This document shows, in pieces, positions 12,656-24,800 of a stretch of 64,000 bases of DNA; the first letter of the stretch is position 1; each line of letters begins with the position of its first letter. Source of the stretch: Acorus gramineus (lineage: Eukaryota > Streptophyta > Magnoliopsida > Acorales > Acoraceae); assembly GCA_030737835.1 (NCBI GenBank), contig CM060854.1, positions 20,601,356 to 20,665,355 on the forward strand, given 5' to 3'. The position numbers and the translations under genes are program-made. The notes under the pieces are model-generated. The model did not search any database, had not been told where the DNA came from, and saw nothing but the letters and a program-made list of their open reading frames with translations.

Positions 12656-13067
12656 GTGAAAAGTTTGATAGGGATAGCCGTGCCCAAAATGTTTCACAGG
12701 TGTACATATATTAGGGTGGCGAAGTACTATTGAGTTTTGTGGTAGGGGTCTTGTTACATGCGTTGAGCACTTTCATTTGTTAATTAGTCATTCTCTCCTA
12801 ATGGTATATTTTACCGGAATAATTATCCATTCCAATCATCTAATCGGGGTTACTGCTCACTTTTATCTAATTTAGTATAATTTATGTTAAACTAACACAA
12901 GGTTGGACAAATGTAAAAATGTCTTTAATACACTTTTAAATGTGTATTAAATTATGTACTTTATTGCATATGTACATTTAATAAAAAATGTAAGATTTAT
13001 GGTCACGTTGCATTAAAGTAAGATTTGATAAATCAGTCAATGTTCTTATCTTCTACTTGATAATACT
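12656..13067. other. Intergenic, nothing recognised
   Basis: AT-rich sequence with no gene, RNA or recognisable repeat end. Confidence 0.5.
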
Positions 13068-13088
13068 AAGCCTTGTTTGGGATATTGA

Positions 13089-14171
13089 CAGTAGCGGAGT
13101 CAGGATTTTTATAAAAGGGGTCTATAACTCATGTAAATATTTTCTAAAGTTAAATCATTATATATATATTTTTTAATTTCAATAGCATAGTTTAAAAAAT
13201 AAATATGTATAAAATAAAATAAAGATATTCATATGAAACATATCACTGAGTAATTCTAAAAGATAATTGTCATATTTTAAAATAATATGTCAAATTTCAT
13301 ATTGATGATTCACAAAAAAAATTTAAACGTAAATCTAATAAGCAATGCATACATTTAAATTTGATCTTGAGGAGTTTTCATATTCTGAAAATGTTGAATG
13401 ATTTATCATTATCAATCCAACAATCTCAGTGAATAAATCAGATACATAGTGCTTTGTATTTAAGGTGCTTATTTATATCTTGAATTTTCTTTATATGTTA
13501 GTGTATCAACGAATCATTTATTTACTTTATTCAGTGTTGAATTGTTGGGTTTCGGTGATATTGGGAGGGTCTCACACTCTTTCCATCATCTTCATTATCA
13601 GTTTATTCGTGCAGTGGTTGATAAAAAATGGAGAGCTTGTATGGATTTTTATTGTAATTAAGAGATTTTATAAAGTTTTCATCTTCATAAAAGGGGGGGG
13701 TTCCTTGATTTTTGATCTTCTAGATACATAAAATAAAAAAAATGGATTATTGTTATTGCTATTGAGTTGTGGTGCTCATAACCTATGACCTATATGTTAT
13801 GAGCTCTAATAAAAAAAGATCTTAGAAATTAAAAAAAAGGAGCGTTGATACACTCAGTCTGTTTTGCAGTCCTATACACTATGATAACGTAGTATATGCT
13901 GCGCTATCATAGTGTATGAGAATCTATCATAGTGTATAGCGCAAAAAAATTATCATTTTTTCAAAGCAAAAAAAAATATACACCAGTGTATCACAGTATA
14001 TACTTCATTTCATATAATTGCTTACACTTCAATTGGATAGTATATGATTTAAAAAAAAAAACCGATGTGAACTACAATCGAGGTTGTAATTGGGACATGA
14101 CAACGTTCTCACAAAAAAAAAAAACCAGGGGGGCACATGCCCCCCCTCGTCCCTTAGTAGCTCCGCCACTG
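13089..14171. mobile_element. Non-autonomous hAT element with 8-bp TSD
   Basis: The left end is cagtagcggagtcagg and the right end is the inverted tagctccgccactg, an imperfect terminal inverted repeat. The flanks gatattga (13081-13088) and gacattgg (14172-14179) agree at 6 of 8 positions, as expected for an aged hAT target-site duplication. The first ~30 bp closely follow the left end of the hAT element at 50456 (caggggcggaaccaggat), so this is probably a transposase-less derivative of that family. It encodes no transposase and carries a further MITE (13844-14106). Confidence 0.75.
13844..14106. repeat. MITE of the 'gttacacacag' family inside the hAT element
   Basis: The left end, gatacactcagtctgttttgcagtcc, and the decayed right end, acaatcgaggttgtaattggg, match the inverted termini of the family best seen at 57946 and 54143. 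The interior has the family's 'tactatgata...cgtagtatatg' words. It sits inside the hAT element and is therefore younger than it. Confidence 0.5.
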
Positions 14172-14681
14172 GACATTGGTAACTACATAAATTATTTTTG
14201 GATAAATAACTATTGAAATAAAATAAAAAAAGATATTTTTTGTTTTGTTGTGTTTTAATCATTTATTAGAAAGTGTAATAATGAATTTTTGTTGTTTGGT
14301 TGATTATGAATAAGTTATTGATAAAAAAATACATAAGATGAAGACTAGGTCATGAAAGGTCGAAAAAAAAAATAATTGACTTGTGAATTCCCTTATTTAT
14401 AAGAGGTTTTAAGAAGTGATTTAACATGTAAATCTCTTATTAATATAAATTTTAGTTTATTCTCACATAATCTAATATATTTATACTTAATCAATTCTAA
14501 ACAAATAAGTTTTTAGGTTTATTCACTCTTATTTCAACATATTCCTCGTTATCGCACTACCGAAACAGGTTTAGTTATCACTTTTTTCTAAAAATCTTAA
14601 TTAATACGAAGTTGAAAATACAAGAATGACGAATATTTACTTTGTATAGATATTAAAAATGACAGGCTTTGACATGATCTT

Positions 14682-14755
14682 GACCGCATAGCGCAGTGGA
14701 TTAGCGCGTTTGACTTCGGATCAAAAGGTCGTGGGTTCGACTCCCACTGTGGTCG
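14682..14755 (+). tRNA. trnR-TCG: tRNA-Arg, anticodon TCG
   Basis: The 74-nt sequence folds as a complete cloverleaf. The acceptor stem is GACCGCA paired with TGTGGTC, with one G-U pair and discriminator G. The D arm is GCGC/GCGC, the anticodon stem TTTGA/TCAAA, and the T stem GTGGG/CCCAC. The loop CTTCGGA gives anticodon TCG at 14716-14718, which reads CGA arginine codons. The internal A box (tagcgcagtgg) and B box (ggttcgactcc) fit the RNA polymerase III consensus. There is no intron and no encoded CCA, as expected for a nuclear tRNA gene. Confidence 0.96.
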
Positions 14756-14765
14756 TTTCTTTTTT
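14756..14765 (+). terminator. RNA polymerase III terminator of tRNA-Arg
   Basis: The T-run TTTCTTTTTT directly follows the discriminator base. Confidence 0.85.
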
Positions 14766-14830
14766 AACCCCACTTTTTTTTTTGTTTTCCTTTTCTTTTA
14801 AAGAGAAATTACTTGTATTGTCGATGGAGA

Positions 14831-15370
14831 AAAATTTATGGGAAAATCCATAGAAAAATCTGATTGAAATCCATATAATATTTTAATTTTTCTTAAAATT
14901 CATATAACTCTTTGAAAACATCTAAAAAATTCAAATAACCCTCTTCAATAAATTTTGTTAATAGATGATGAATATTTCGTGTATATTTCGTTTAGTTAAC
15001 CCTAACTGAAAACATAATATACTAAAAAACTACTAAAATTGATTAAAAATGCAAAAAAATCCTATAAAAATGACGATTTTAGATTTTCTGGATATATTAT
15101 TAAATTCTATCGGGAGGAGTAAAATCGTCATTTATAGAAGATTTTTTACATTTTCAACACATTGTAGGTTTTTTTGATATACTGTATTTTCTATCAGGGT
15201 TAACCAAACGTAATATTTACAAAATATTCAATTATATATAAACGTAAATTTTTTTCACAGGGTTATTTGAATTTATTAGGTGTTTTCAGGTGGTTATATG
15301 GATTTTAAGAAAAGTCAAGAGATTTATATAGATTGAGTTGGTTTTTAGGGGTTTATATAGATTTTTCCCA
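14831..15370. repeat. Palindromic MITE (~540 bp), copy 1
   Basis: The two halves are near-perfect inverted repeats centred at 15100. For example, gacgatttta at 15072 mirrors taaaatcgtc at 15120-15129, and the ends mirror through aaaatcc.atatgg-type words. A second copy lies at 42212-43278. There is no coding capacity. The organisation is that of a long-TIR (Mutator-like) MITE, though I could not define a TSD. Confidence 0.75.
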
Positions 15371-15802
15371 AAATATATTTATGTGTCATTTAAAAAAAAA
15401 TTATTTCACTCACTACTCCAACACACATCCCAAAAACATGTCATGTTTATTATAAATTATCATTTAAAAAATCATAAACGATTATCTCACTTATTCTCAT
15501 TTTATCTCCAATAAACTAAACAATACAAATATAATTTTTACTTTTTTATATGAGAATATCAAAGACAAACAAACAAAAATTTACTTATTCTGTATGGATT
15601 GTTATCTATCTTGATATAGCTATCATGAGTGAATAACTCTCTGTCACATCTCAAAACCAACCAGCACAACTTCTACACACCGATCGCTTTCAACAGCACA
15701 ACTCAGTGTCATGTACAATCCTATGACTTCCCCAAAACTGTAATGCAGTAAAGAAACAAAGAATTCAACACAAGTATGACAACAAAAATCAGGCATAACA
15801 CT

Positions 15803-18800
15803 TCATGCAGAACTTCTCCTCCTCCTAGTAGTCTTTTTCGTGCTCGTACCTTCTTCTGCGCTCTTCTTTAACTTCTCTTCATCCCCAGAAGAAGCAGTGT
15901 CACTGCCTGTACTCACCTTCTCCAATGGTTGTTCATCACTGCTTGTATTGACCACCTTCACTGAATGGCTGTTCAAAGAAGCCTTGGTACCTGCATTCAT
16001 TTGCATTCGCAATCTAAGTATCGCACCCTTTGCAGAAAGCAAGTCCTCTTCGAGCTTTCTTGACCTCCTCTCCCACTTCTCCCTCTCCGCTCCGAGCCTT
16101 TCGATCAGGTTGTGGGCATCCTCTATGTTCTCCTTAGCCACCTTCGCGACGTTCTTATGCTCTACCAAAGACTTGTACAACACCTCCTTCTCTGCTTCAA
16201 GGCTGCCCATTAAAGCATTCGCGGATTCCAGTTCTTTGGTCAGCATAAGCAAGCTCTTGCTCATCTCGTCCAATGATTTGGTGGTCTCTTCCAAGTCCCT
16301 CTCGAGGCTCCTCCTCGATTCGGAGTCTCTTGTTATCTGTTTCGCGGTCGAATCCAGTTCTTTCTTCAATGTGGAGACCATCTTTCGCTCTTCTTTCAAA
16401 TCTTGGATCGCGGTTTCTGCTCTTTTATAGACCTCCAATAGCTCCTTTTTTAGGTCCTCACGAGTGGCCATCGCAGTTTTCAATTCCTTGTACTTTTGCG
16501 CGAGTTCATTTTCCCTCATCTTCACGGTTTCCTTGGCTGAAATAAGTTCCTTTGACAGTGCTTCTGTTTTTGAATTCGCCTCGTCGAGACTCCCTTGTAA
16601 GGTTTCTTGTACCTGGGAGAACTCTGCTTGTAGTCTTGAAACCTCTGACATGAACTCCTCACATGATTTCGTTGATTCCTTCAATTGTTTCGTTAAATCA
16701 GCAGCTTCGGCCCGTGATGATTCCAAACTCTCCTTGACAATCTGAAGCTCATTAGTCAGATTCTCGACATTGTGTGTTTCGTTTTCGAACAAGGACTTGA
16801 AACTGTCCCTCTCTTTTGTAAGGTCCGCAACCAACACCTGGTTCTTTCTTGCCTCATCTGAAACTAATTTGAGCTTCTCCTTGAGTTCATCGATTTCATT
16901 CTCTTTCTTTGACAAAAGTCTAGAATCAGAATCTTCTTTTTTCTCTGAAGAGAGCTTCAAATGGTTGTAGTCTTCCTGAAGATCATGGATTCTCTTGTTC
17001 GATTGATCGATTTCTTCAAGCAACAACTTCATTTTCACATTTAGTTCATCTATCGATGTGTTCTTTAACTCTAATTCCTCTCGAGTTTTAAGGACTTCCT
17101 CCTCTAAACCTCTCACCTGAGAATTCTTTTCTGCAAGATCCACCTTGGTTTGCTCAATAGTAGAATCCAAGTCCCTACACTGCAATTCCTTTTCGGCTAA
17201 TGATGACTTGAGATCTTCAATCGTCTTCTCCTTGTCCTTCACTTCTAGGCTAAGCAGACTAACTCTCTCTTCAAGGACTTCAATTGTTGCAATCTTTTCT
17301 TTTAGTTCGGCTTTGATTGTATCATTCTCTTCACTTGATTTCGCGATGCGGAGTTGAAGTACATTGATCTGCCCTCTGAGATCATCCATCAGTCTCTTTT
17401 CACTCTGTAGCTCCTGTCGCAACCCAGAGATTGTACCATTTGCGGAAGCTATTTGTCTTGATAAAGTGGCTGTTTCTGCTTTAAGCTTTCTAATCTGCTT
17501 TTGTCGGTGTTCCTCTTCTGCTTGGAGCTTTATCTCAAAGTTCCTCTCCATCAATGATTTGGCTGCTTCCTTTTCCCGCAGCTTGGTATTCAACTACATT
17601 TGACATTATAAAAGTATGTAAAGATTCATCCATCATATAATGTATGTGAATTGAAAATAGGTTAGGAAACACAAGCACATCAATAAACATGTCATATTTG
17701 TGTCCGACACATAACACAGCATAACACACGTTGGACATGTGTCAAGATTTCAAATATAATTTTGTAATTGGGATTTTTTTTTTTCAAATATTCATAATAT
17801 AGATTATAGCAATGAAATTATTTATTTGTTACATCTTTATTGTATCCATGTCATGATTTTTCAAAGATTTGTTGTGTCACCATGTTTGTATCGTGTCGTG
17901 TCAGTGTTCATGCTCCATAAAAAATCACCCATTGCAAAATTATGATACTATCTAATTGTACAATTACGTATTGGGCGATCATAGGCAGTGAAATTATATA
18001 ATGAAACAATTGTAAAATCGATAAATTGGTTTTGTAGGTACAGAGAATGTGTACAGATTCGATAGTTGCTGCGGTAGTTGTCTCTTCCTTCTTAGCAATA
18101 GCATATAACGCACCCAGCACACCTGAACTAATAATTCCAACACTATTTAAAAGAGCCAGAAATGGATTTGCAGGTGATTCTTGTGGTGTCCTTTTCTGCC
18201 ATTACACAAGCAACCGTGTCAGAAATTTCAAGTGCAGGAGGAAAAAAAAACTGACACTAGAATACATTACATGATTGCTTTAGGATACAAAATCAAGGTA
18301 TGTCAGGACCTTTTCGGTTTGAGAATCTTTTTCTTTTGATGCTAATCCTTGTTCAGCTGAAAGAAAGAGTCAAGACTAACAGATGTAAGAGCTCAATATG
18401 CACGTCTAGTCATGCGATTAATAATATCTGATAAGGATACTACGATACAATCAGTGACATATATTAGATTTTGATAAACACTCGTGGGTGAATAAAAAGA
18501 GTGCATATTTACACCAGATGAAAAGATAATGTAAGAGCAATGCGTTGGGGTGAATGTTCAACAATAACATTAACTTCCAATATTGGAGCAAAGCTGCTAA
18601 ATGAAAATTTTAGTATTGCAAATACTTGTATCAAACTCTTAAATATGAACTGAAGGAACTCTGACTAATGATGAGCATTTAAATTTTTTACTTGTCAGCA
18701 GCCAATCCATGCGAATCTTCATAGATTTTTCTGGTACAACATTTGTCTTAAAAGATCGTATTTTTATAGACAACATCAAGATTAGAACCTCATCATGCTT

Positions 18801-21800
18801 ATCTCATGGAAGCCATGTTGATTTGACATACGAAAACAATAGAAACCAACTAAAGAGAATTGACTATGTAAGCATGTGTCGAAGGATTTTCAGATATACG
18901 ATTTAAACAAGGCAATTTTTCATCATGTATCAATATAAATTTTGTTGAAAATCTCCTTGCATTCTTACATGATTCAGAACATTGACAACAGTTTGGCAAT
19001 AGACAAAGTGCTCACCCATTTCAGCAACTGTCCAAAATTATCTTAAGCTTATAAATGAATTACCAGTCAATGTGTGTATTCTCAAATCATATATATGATA
19101 TTAAGCTCTCAGTACAACTCTCATGAAAAAGGTTGTTAGATTATATGTGTTATCTTATAATGTGTGTAGTGTATTACACGTGTAACTCCTAGACATTTGT
19201 ATATATAAAGGGACTAACCCCTAAGTGGAACATAGGGATTCCATTATTTTATTCTCTGTTTCTAACATGGTATCAGAGCTAGAAATTAAAAAACCCTAGT
19301 TTTTTATTTTTTTTGGAATCCTTCACCGTCGCCGTCGTGCCCTTGCCGTCGCCGTCGTGCCCTTGCCGTCGCCGTCGCCGTCGTGCCGCTGACGTCGCCG
19401 CCCCTGCCGCTGACGGCGCCGCCCTGCCGCGCCCAGCCCTGCCGCGCGGTTGCATCTGCCCAGCCCTGCCCGGTGCCCAGCCCTGCCGCGCGCCCTGCCG
19501 CGCCCAGCCCTGCCGCGCGGTTGCATCTGCCCGGATTTCCCGGGATCTGTCGCGCTGATCCTGCCCGAATTTCCGGGGATCTGCTGGGACAGCTCCTGCC
19601 AGCCTGTCTCGAGCTGTCCGGATCATCTCGCGCGTCCGACCCGGATCCGCGAACCCGAGCACTCCCAGCATCCGACCCGGGTGCTCCCAGCATCCGACCC
19701 GGATCCGCGAACCCGGCCCAGCATCCGACCCGGATCCGCGAACCCGGCCCGGGACGCGACCCGAATCCGCCCTCCGGCCGCCCTGTCGTCGCCGCCGGCC
19801 GACATCCGCCGCCTCCGGCTCCTCCGGTAGCCGTCGTGCTCCTTCGGCCGCCCTCCGCCGCCTCCGGCACCGCCTTGAGACTTCAAAATCACTAAATCGG
19901 TCATAACTTCCTCTCCGGAAGTCCGATTAAGGTGATCCAGGAGTCCATTTTGCTCGATTTTTCGTGCTCTACGTCCTCGTCTGCTTCTGATCCTCATCCG
20001 AGTGGTTCTGCACAATGTCAGAAATCAACGACGACCCTACTCTTCCGTTACCAACTTCGAAGGTTTCTGATCTCTCTCAGGCTGCTACTCTCTCTCAAAT
20101 GGCATGTTTTGAGAATTTTCGGGACAATCTTCCGAACTCGACCGATTTTCCTCTTAGTTCTGCCGAAGATTGGTCACCCTGGCACATTACGGTACGGAGC
20201 GCTCTCGATCGTTGTCATCTTGTCGGTTATATTGATGGTTCTATTGTGCAACCGTCTGATCAAGACCTGACATATCACCTGGCGCACACGGGACAGACGC
20301 GTACTCTCCTATTTGATCAACTCTGTTGATCGTTCGATCCGTGCAGATCTCACTGGTTTTCCGTCGTCTGCCGCACTATGGACTCATCTTTGTGACCGCT
20401 TTGTAGAGAAAAGCGGTGCTCGTGAATATCAACTTCTGATCGACACTCAGACTGCTACTCAAGGTGATCTATCTGCCCAGACTCTATATGGCCGCATGAG
20501 GGCGAACTTCAGGGAGCTTCGTGCGCTTGAGCCTGGACCGATGGCCACTCCCGCTGAGCGAGAAGCTTTTCGTGATCGTCGTGAGTTGTATCAGTATCTG
20601 ATGGCTCTTCGTCCAGAGTTCTCCGCATTGGCCGGTCAACTCATACATCGGGATCCACTTCCTCGACTGGAATCCGCCGTCACTGAGGTTGTTGCTGAGG
20701 AGACTCGTCTTCGCACCATTGCATTGCGCCAGTCCACTCCATCTTCCACTTATGAGGGTGTCTTGGCAGCTACTCCTCCTACGACACTCACCGGCTCCTC
20801 TCGAAAGAATACATTGTGTACTCACTGCAAGAGGACTGGACATCCGGTCGCCGACTGTTGGAAGCTTCATCCTGAAAAGCGCTTTGCACCAAAAGGAAGA
20901 GGACAGCGTCGCCCCACTGCTCCCTATACTTCTGTTGCTGTTGCCACTGACGCTCCGTCTTCATACACAGATCAGCTTGGGCGTATCCGAGAGAGCCTCG
21001 ATCAACTGATCATACAGCAACCTCCTCCTGGTTCTTCTACTCCCTCTGCTTTCTCTACTACTTTGGGTACTCCTGTTCATTGGATTTTTGATTCAGGTGC
21101 TTCACATCACATGACACCGGACAGTTCTGTCCTCACTGCATGCTCACCGGCACCTTCACACCTGCCCACGATTCATACTGCAGATGGCTCCCCTTTAGTC
21201 ATCACGCAGTGTGGATCGATCACTACCACCTCTGACCCTACAGGACGCATTTCATTACCATTTGTTTTACATGCCCCTGACCTTTGCATGAATCTTATAT
21301 CTATTAGCCGATTGTGTGATTCTGGTCTCACTGTTACCTTTACCACCTCTGGTTGTCTTGTGCAGGATCCACGATCAGGGCAGAGGATTGGCGTTGGACG
21401 TAGGATTGGCGGACTTTATTACGTGGAGTATCTTCGTCTTCCCGTTCCTGATCCATCTGTCTTCTGTGGTAGCGTCACTTCTGATGTCGATTTGTGGCAT
21501 CGAAGGTTAGGTCATGTGTCTGAGTCTCGTCTCAAAGAACTATTTCAATCTGGTGTCTTAGGTCGTATTTCTTTTTCTCCACTTTCTGTTTGCGAGGGCT
21601 GTAAATTAGCCAAACCTGTGGCTACTCCTTTTAGTCCTAGTAATAATCAGTCCTCTAGTCCATTTGAGCTTGTTCATTCTGACATTTGGGGCCCATCTCA
21701 TGTAACCTCAAAGAGTGGTTTTTCTTATTATATTAGTTTTATTGATGATTACTCTCGTTTTACTTGGATTTATTTATTGCGTCAACGTTCTGAGGTTCCC

Positions 21801-24800
21801 AAAATTTATGAGATTTTTACCAATATGATTTATACCCAATTTCAAGCTCGTATCAAAACTTTTAGGTCTGATTGTGCTCGAGAATACATCTCTTCTACGA
21901 TGCGTTCTTTTCTTCATTCTCATGGCACCCTTTTTCAGCAATCATGCCCCTACACTCATGAGCAAAATGGGGTTGCTGAACGTAAACATCGTCATATTCT
22001 TGAGACGACTCGTGCTCTCTTACTTTCCTCTTCAGTCCCCAGTATGTTCTGGGCTGAAGCTGCTCTTCTCTGTGTCCATCTTATCAATATCACCCCCTCC
22101 TCTGTCCTCTCCGGTATGACTCCTCATGAGCGTCTTTATTCTTCTCACCCTGATTATAGCAGACTTCGCACATTTGGATGTACGTGTTTTGTGCTTCTCC
22201 CTCCTCATCAACGCACCAAGTTGGCCGCTCGGTCAGTAAAGTGTGTATTCTTGGGGATTAGCTTCGAACACAAGGGTTATCGCTGCTATGATCCTGTTGG
22301 AGATCGATTTTGGATCGCTCGTCATGTGTCCTTTGTCGAGGATGTTCCCTATTTTTCTTCTTCACCCACTCCGTCCTCTCCTCCTATTCAGGTCTCTCCT
22401 ATTACGTCTCTTCCTTTTCCTGGCCTACCTGTTGCACTAGAGTCTGTTCCTACCCCTGCGTCTCAACCTGACAATCCTGCAGATAACCCACCCTCTCCTC
22501 CCAGTGTGTCACCTATTGTCCCTACTGAAGATACTTCCACTGGTCCTCCGACTCCCACGCCTGACGCGCCTCCTCCTGCCGTGGATCCTCATCTTTTGCC
22601 TCGTTATCCTCACCGTGCGCGTCACCCTCCTTCCCGCTTCAGTTACGACTCGGGGCCACCAGACCAGTTTGGTTTTGCATCTGTCAGTACCTACTCTCCA
22701 CAATTTCAGGCCTATCTCACAGCTATACATGTCCACCGTGAGCCCCGATCTTATCACGAGGCAGTCGAGTACCCTGAGTGGCAGCAGGCCATGGCTGAGG
22801 AGTTTGAGGCGTTTGAGCAGACACAGACCTGGGATGTTGTTCCCCTTCCGGATGGTGTTACCCCTATCAGCTGCAAGTGGATTTTCAAGATCAAGCATCG
22901 CCCTGATGGTTCCATTGAACGCCATAAGGCTCGTCTTGTTGCTAGAGGTTTCACTCAGGAGTATGGCATTGACTATGAGGAGACCTTTGCTCCTGTTGCT
23001 CAGATGACTACTGTTCGCACCCTTCTCGCCGTTGCTGCTGTTCGTCGCTGCCTCTCTTTCAGATGGACGTGAAGAATGCTTTTCTTCATGGTGATTTATC
23101 TGAGGTTGTTTATATGCAACCACCTCCAGGTCTCAGCACTCCTCCTCAGCATGTTTTTCGTCTTCGGCGGGCTATATACGGACTGAAACAAGCTCCTCGT
23201 GCCTGGTTTGAGCGTTTTCGCAGTGTTATTCTGACAGCTGGTTTTGTTGAGAGCCACCAGGACCACTCTATGTTTGTGCGATCCTCATCGCAGGGGCGGG
23301 TAATCCTTCTTCTGTATGTTGACGACATGATTATAACTGGCGATGACTCCGCTGGTATTACTCGGGTCAAGAATCACCTCAGTCGACAGTTTCAGATGAA
23401 AGATCTTGGTACTCTTCGCTACTTCCTTGGTCTCGAAATTGCACAGAGTGATCGTGGGATTCTGCTTTCTCAACAGAAGTATACAGCTGACATTTTAGAG
23501 CGTGCTGCCCTCTCCGATACCCGCAGTGCGGATACTCCTCTTGAGCTTAATGTGAAGCTTCGTCCTACGGATGGTGAGCTCCTCTCAGATCCCACTCGAT
23601 ACAGACAGATCGTGGGTCAGCTTGTGTATCTCTGCATCACTAGACCTGACATTGCTCATGCCGTCAGTATTGTTAGTCAGTTTGTCTCGGCTCCTCGATC
23701 AGTGCATTATGGTGCTCTTATGCGAATTCTTAGATATTTGCGTGGTACTATCACTAGATCGATCTATCTGTCATCCTCTTCGACTCTGGTTCTCAGGGCT
23801 TACACTGATGCTGATTGGGCTGGAGACCCGACGACTAGACGCTCCACCACTGGTTTCTGCATATTTCTCGGAGATTCTATCATCTCTTGGCGCAGCAAGA
23901 AACAGGAGGTTGTTTCTCTTTCCAGCACTGAGGCTGAATATCGAGCCATGGCTATCACCACCAAGGAGATTGTTCATCTCAGACGTCTCTTGGTGGATCT
24001 AGGAGTTACTATGACTGGTCCTACTCCTCTTCACTGTGATAACCGGTCTGCTATTCAGATTGCTAGCAATCCGGTCTTTCATGAGAGGACCAAACACATT
24101 GAGATCGATTGTCACTTCGTTCGTCAGCACTTTCTTGCAGAGACATTATCGCTTCCGCATATCTCCTCTGCTGAGCAGCTTGCTGATTTCTTTACGAAGT
24201 CACATCCAATTCCTCGATTTCAGTTTCTTCTTCGCAAACTCACTTTGTATGATCCACCGTGAGTTTGAGGAGGGCTGTTAGATTATATGTGTTATCTTAT
24301 AATGTGTGTAGTGTATTACACGTGTAACTCCTAGACATTTGTATATATAAAGGGACTAACCCCTAAGTGGAATATAGGGATTCCATTATTTTATTCTCTG
24401 TTTCTAACAAAGGTGATAATTTTCCTACTCTTTCTATTCAGCAAGGGTGTGTCTATAATTGACTTATGGATGACAGTTTGCCTATCTAAGCACCATGGCT
24501 CTCACATTAATTCTAAAGTAAACACTTTCATGTTTGAGAGTAATAACCACTGAACCTTTGCAGTTAAAATCAAAGATCTAATTCAAATTACCCAAGCAAT
24601 ACGATAAATATGAATATGTATTAGTACAATGATTTTTTCTATGTACTTAAAAATTATACGTCAACTATTAAAGACACCCAAGATATTTATGAGAATTTTC
24701 AGTTACATTAAATCCAAGTGCAATTAATAAATAGTTGCATAAACTGATTCTGTTGCCAATGGTGACTTCCAATATGAGCAAAAATTCAACAGAGAATTTG

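Larger units (their letters stand above)
13068..14560. repeat. MITE of the 'CCGTTTGG / gatagctat' family, interrupted by an hAT insertion
   Basis: The sequence ccttgtttggg at about 13070-13080 matches the left end of this MITE family (compare 42662 and 28944). Its continuation, gataaataactattg and ttgttgtttggttgat, appears at about 14196-14310, after the inserted element 13089-14171. The remaining right part is strongly decayed. Other copies lie at 28944-29395, 34759-35167, 42660-43145 and partly at 40720-40845. Confidence 0.5.
19134..24409 (+). mobile_element. Ty1/copia LTR retrotransposon, complete and young, in MFP1 intron 1
   Basis: The 5,276-bp element has two 134-bp LTRs (19134-19267 and 24276-24409) that start TGTTAG and end TAACA. 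They are flanked by the direct 5-bp duplication aaggt (19129-19133 and 24410-24414). The LTRs differ at one position (C at 19231, T at 24373). It has a primer-binding site, a GC-rich leader, a gag-pol reading region and a purine tract, in the correct order. The order protease, integrase, reverse transcriptase, RNase H identifies the copia superfamily. It lies opposite to MFP1 transcription. A deleted relative is at 47878-48729. Confidence 0.96.

Noticed and set aside
15803-17593. MFP1 as a single-exon 596-residue protein
   Set aside because: The first codon there is TTG preceded by a splice acceptor (gtag). Upstream exons supply the transit peptide and membrane segments in phase.
15840-17603. 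Series of plus-strand open frames rich in Ser and Phe
   Set aside because: They are antisense shadows of the MFP1 coiled-coil exon; their composition mirrors Glu/Lys-rich coding on the minus strand.
19279-20015. Long Arg/Gly/Pro-rich open frames on both strands
   Set aside because: They are produced by GC-rich tandem repeats in the copia leader, which contain few stop codons in any frame; no start context or family match.
22509-23123. 204-codon minus-strand frame
   Set aside because: Shadow of the copia reverse transcriptase region.
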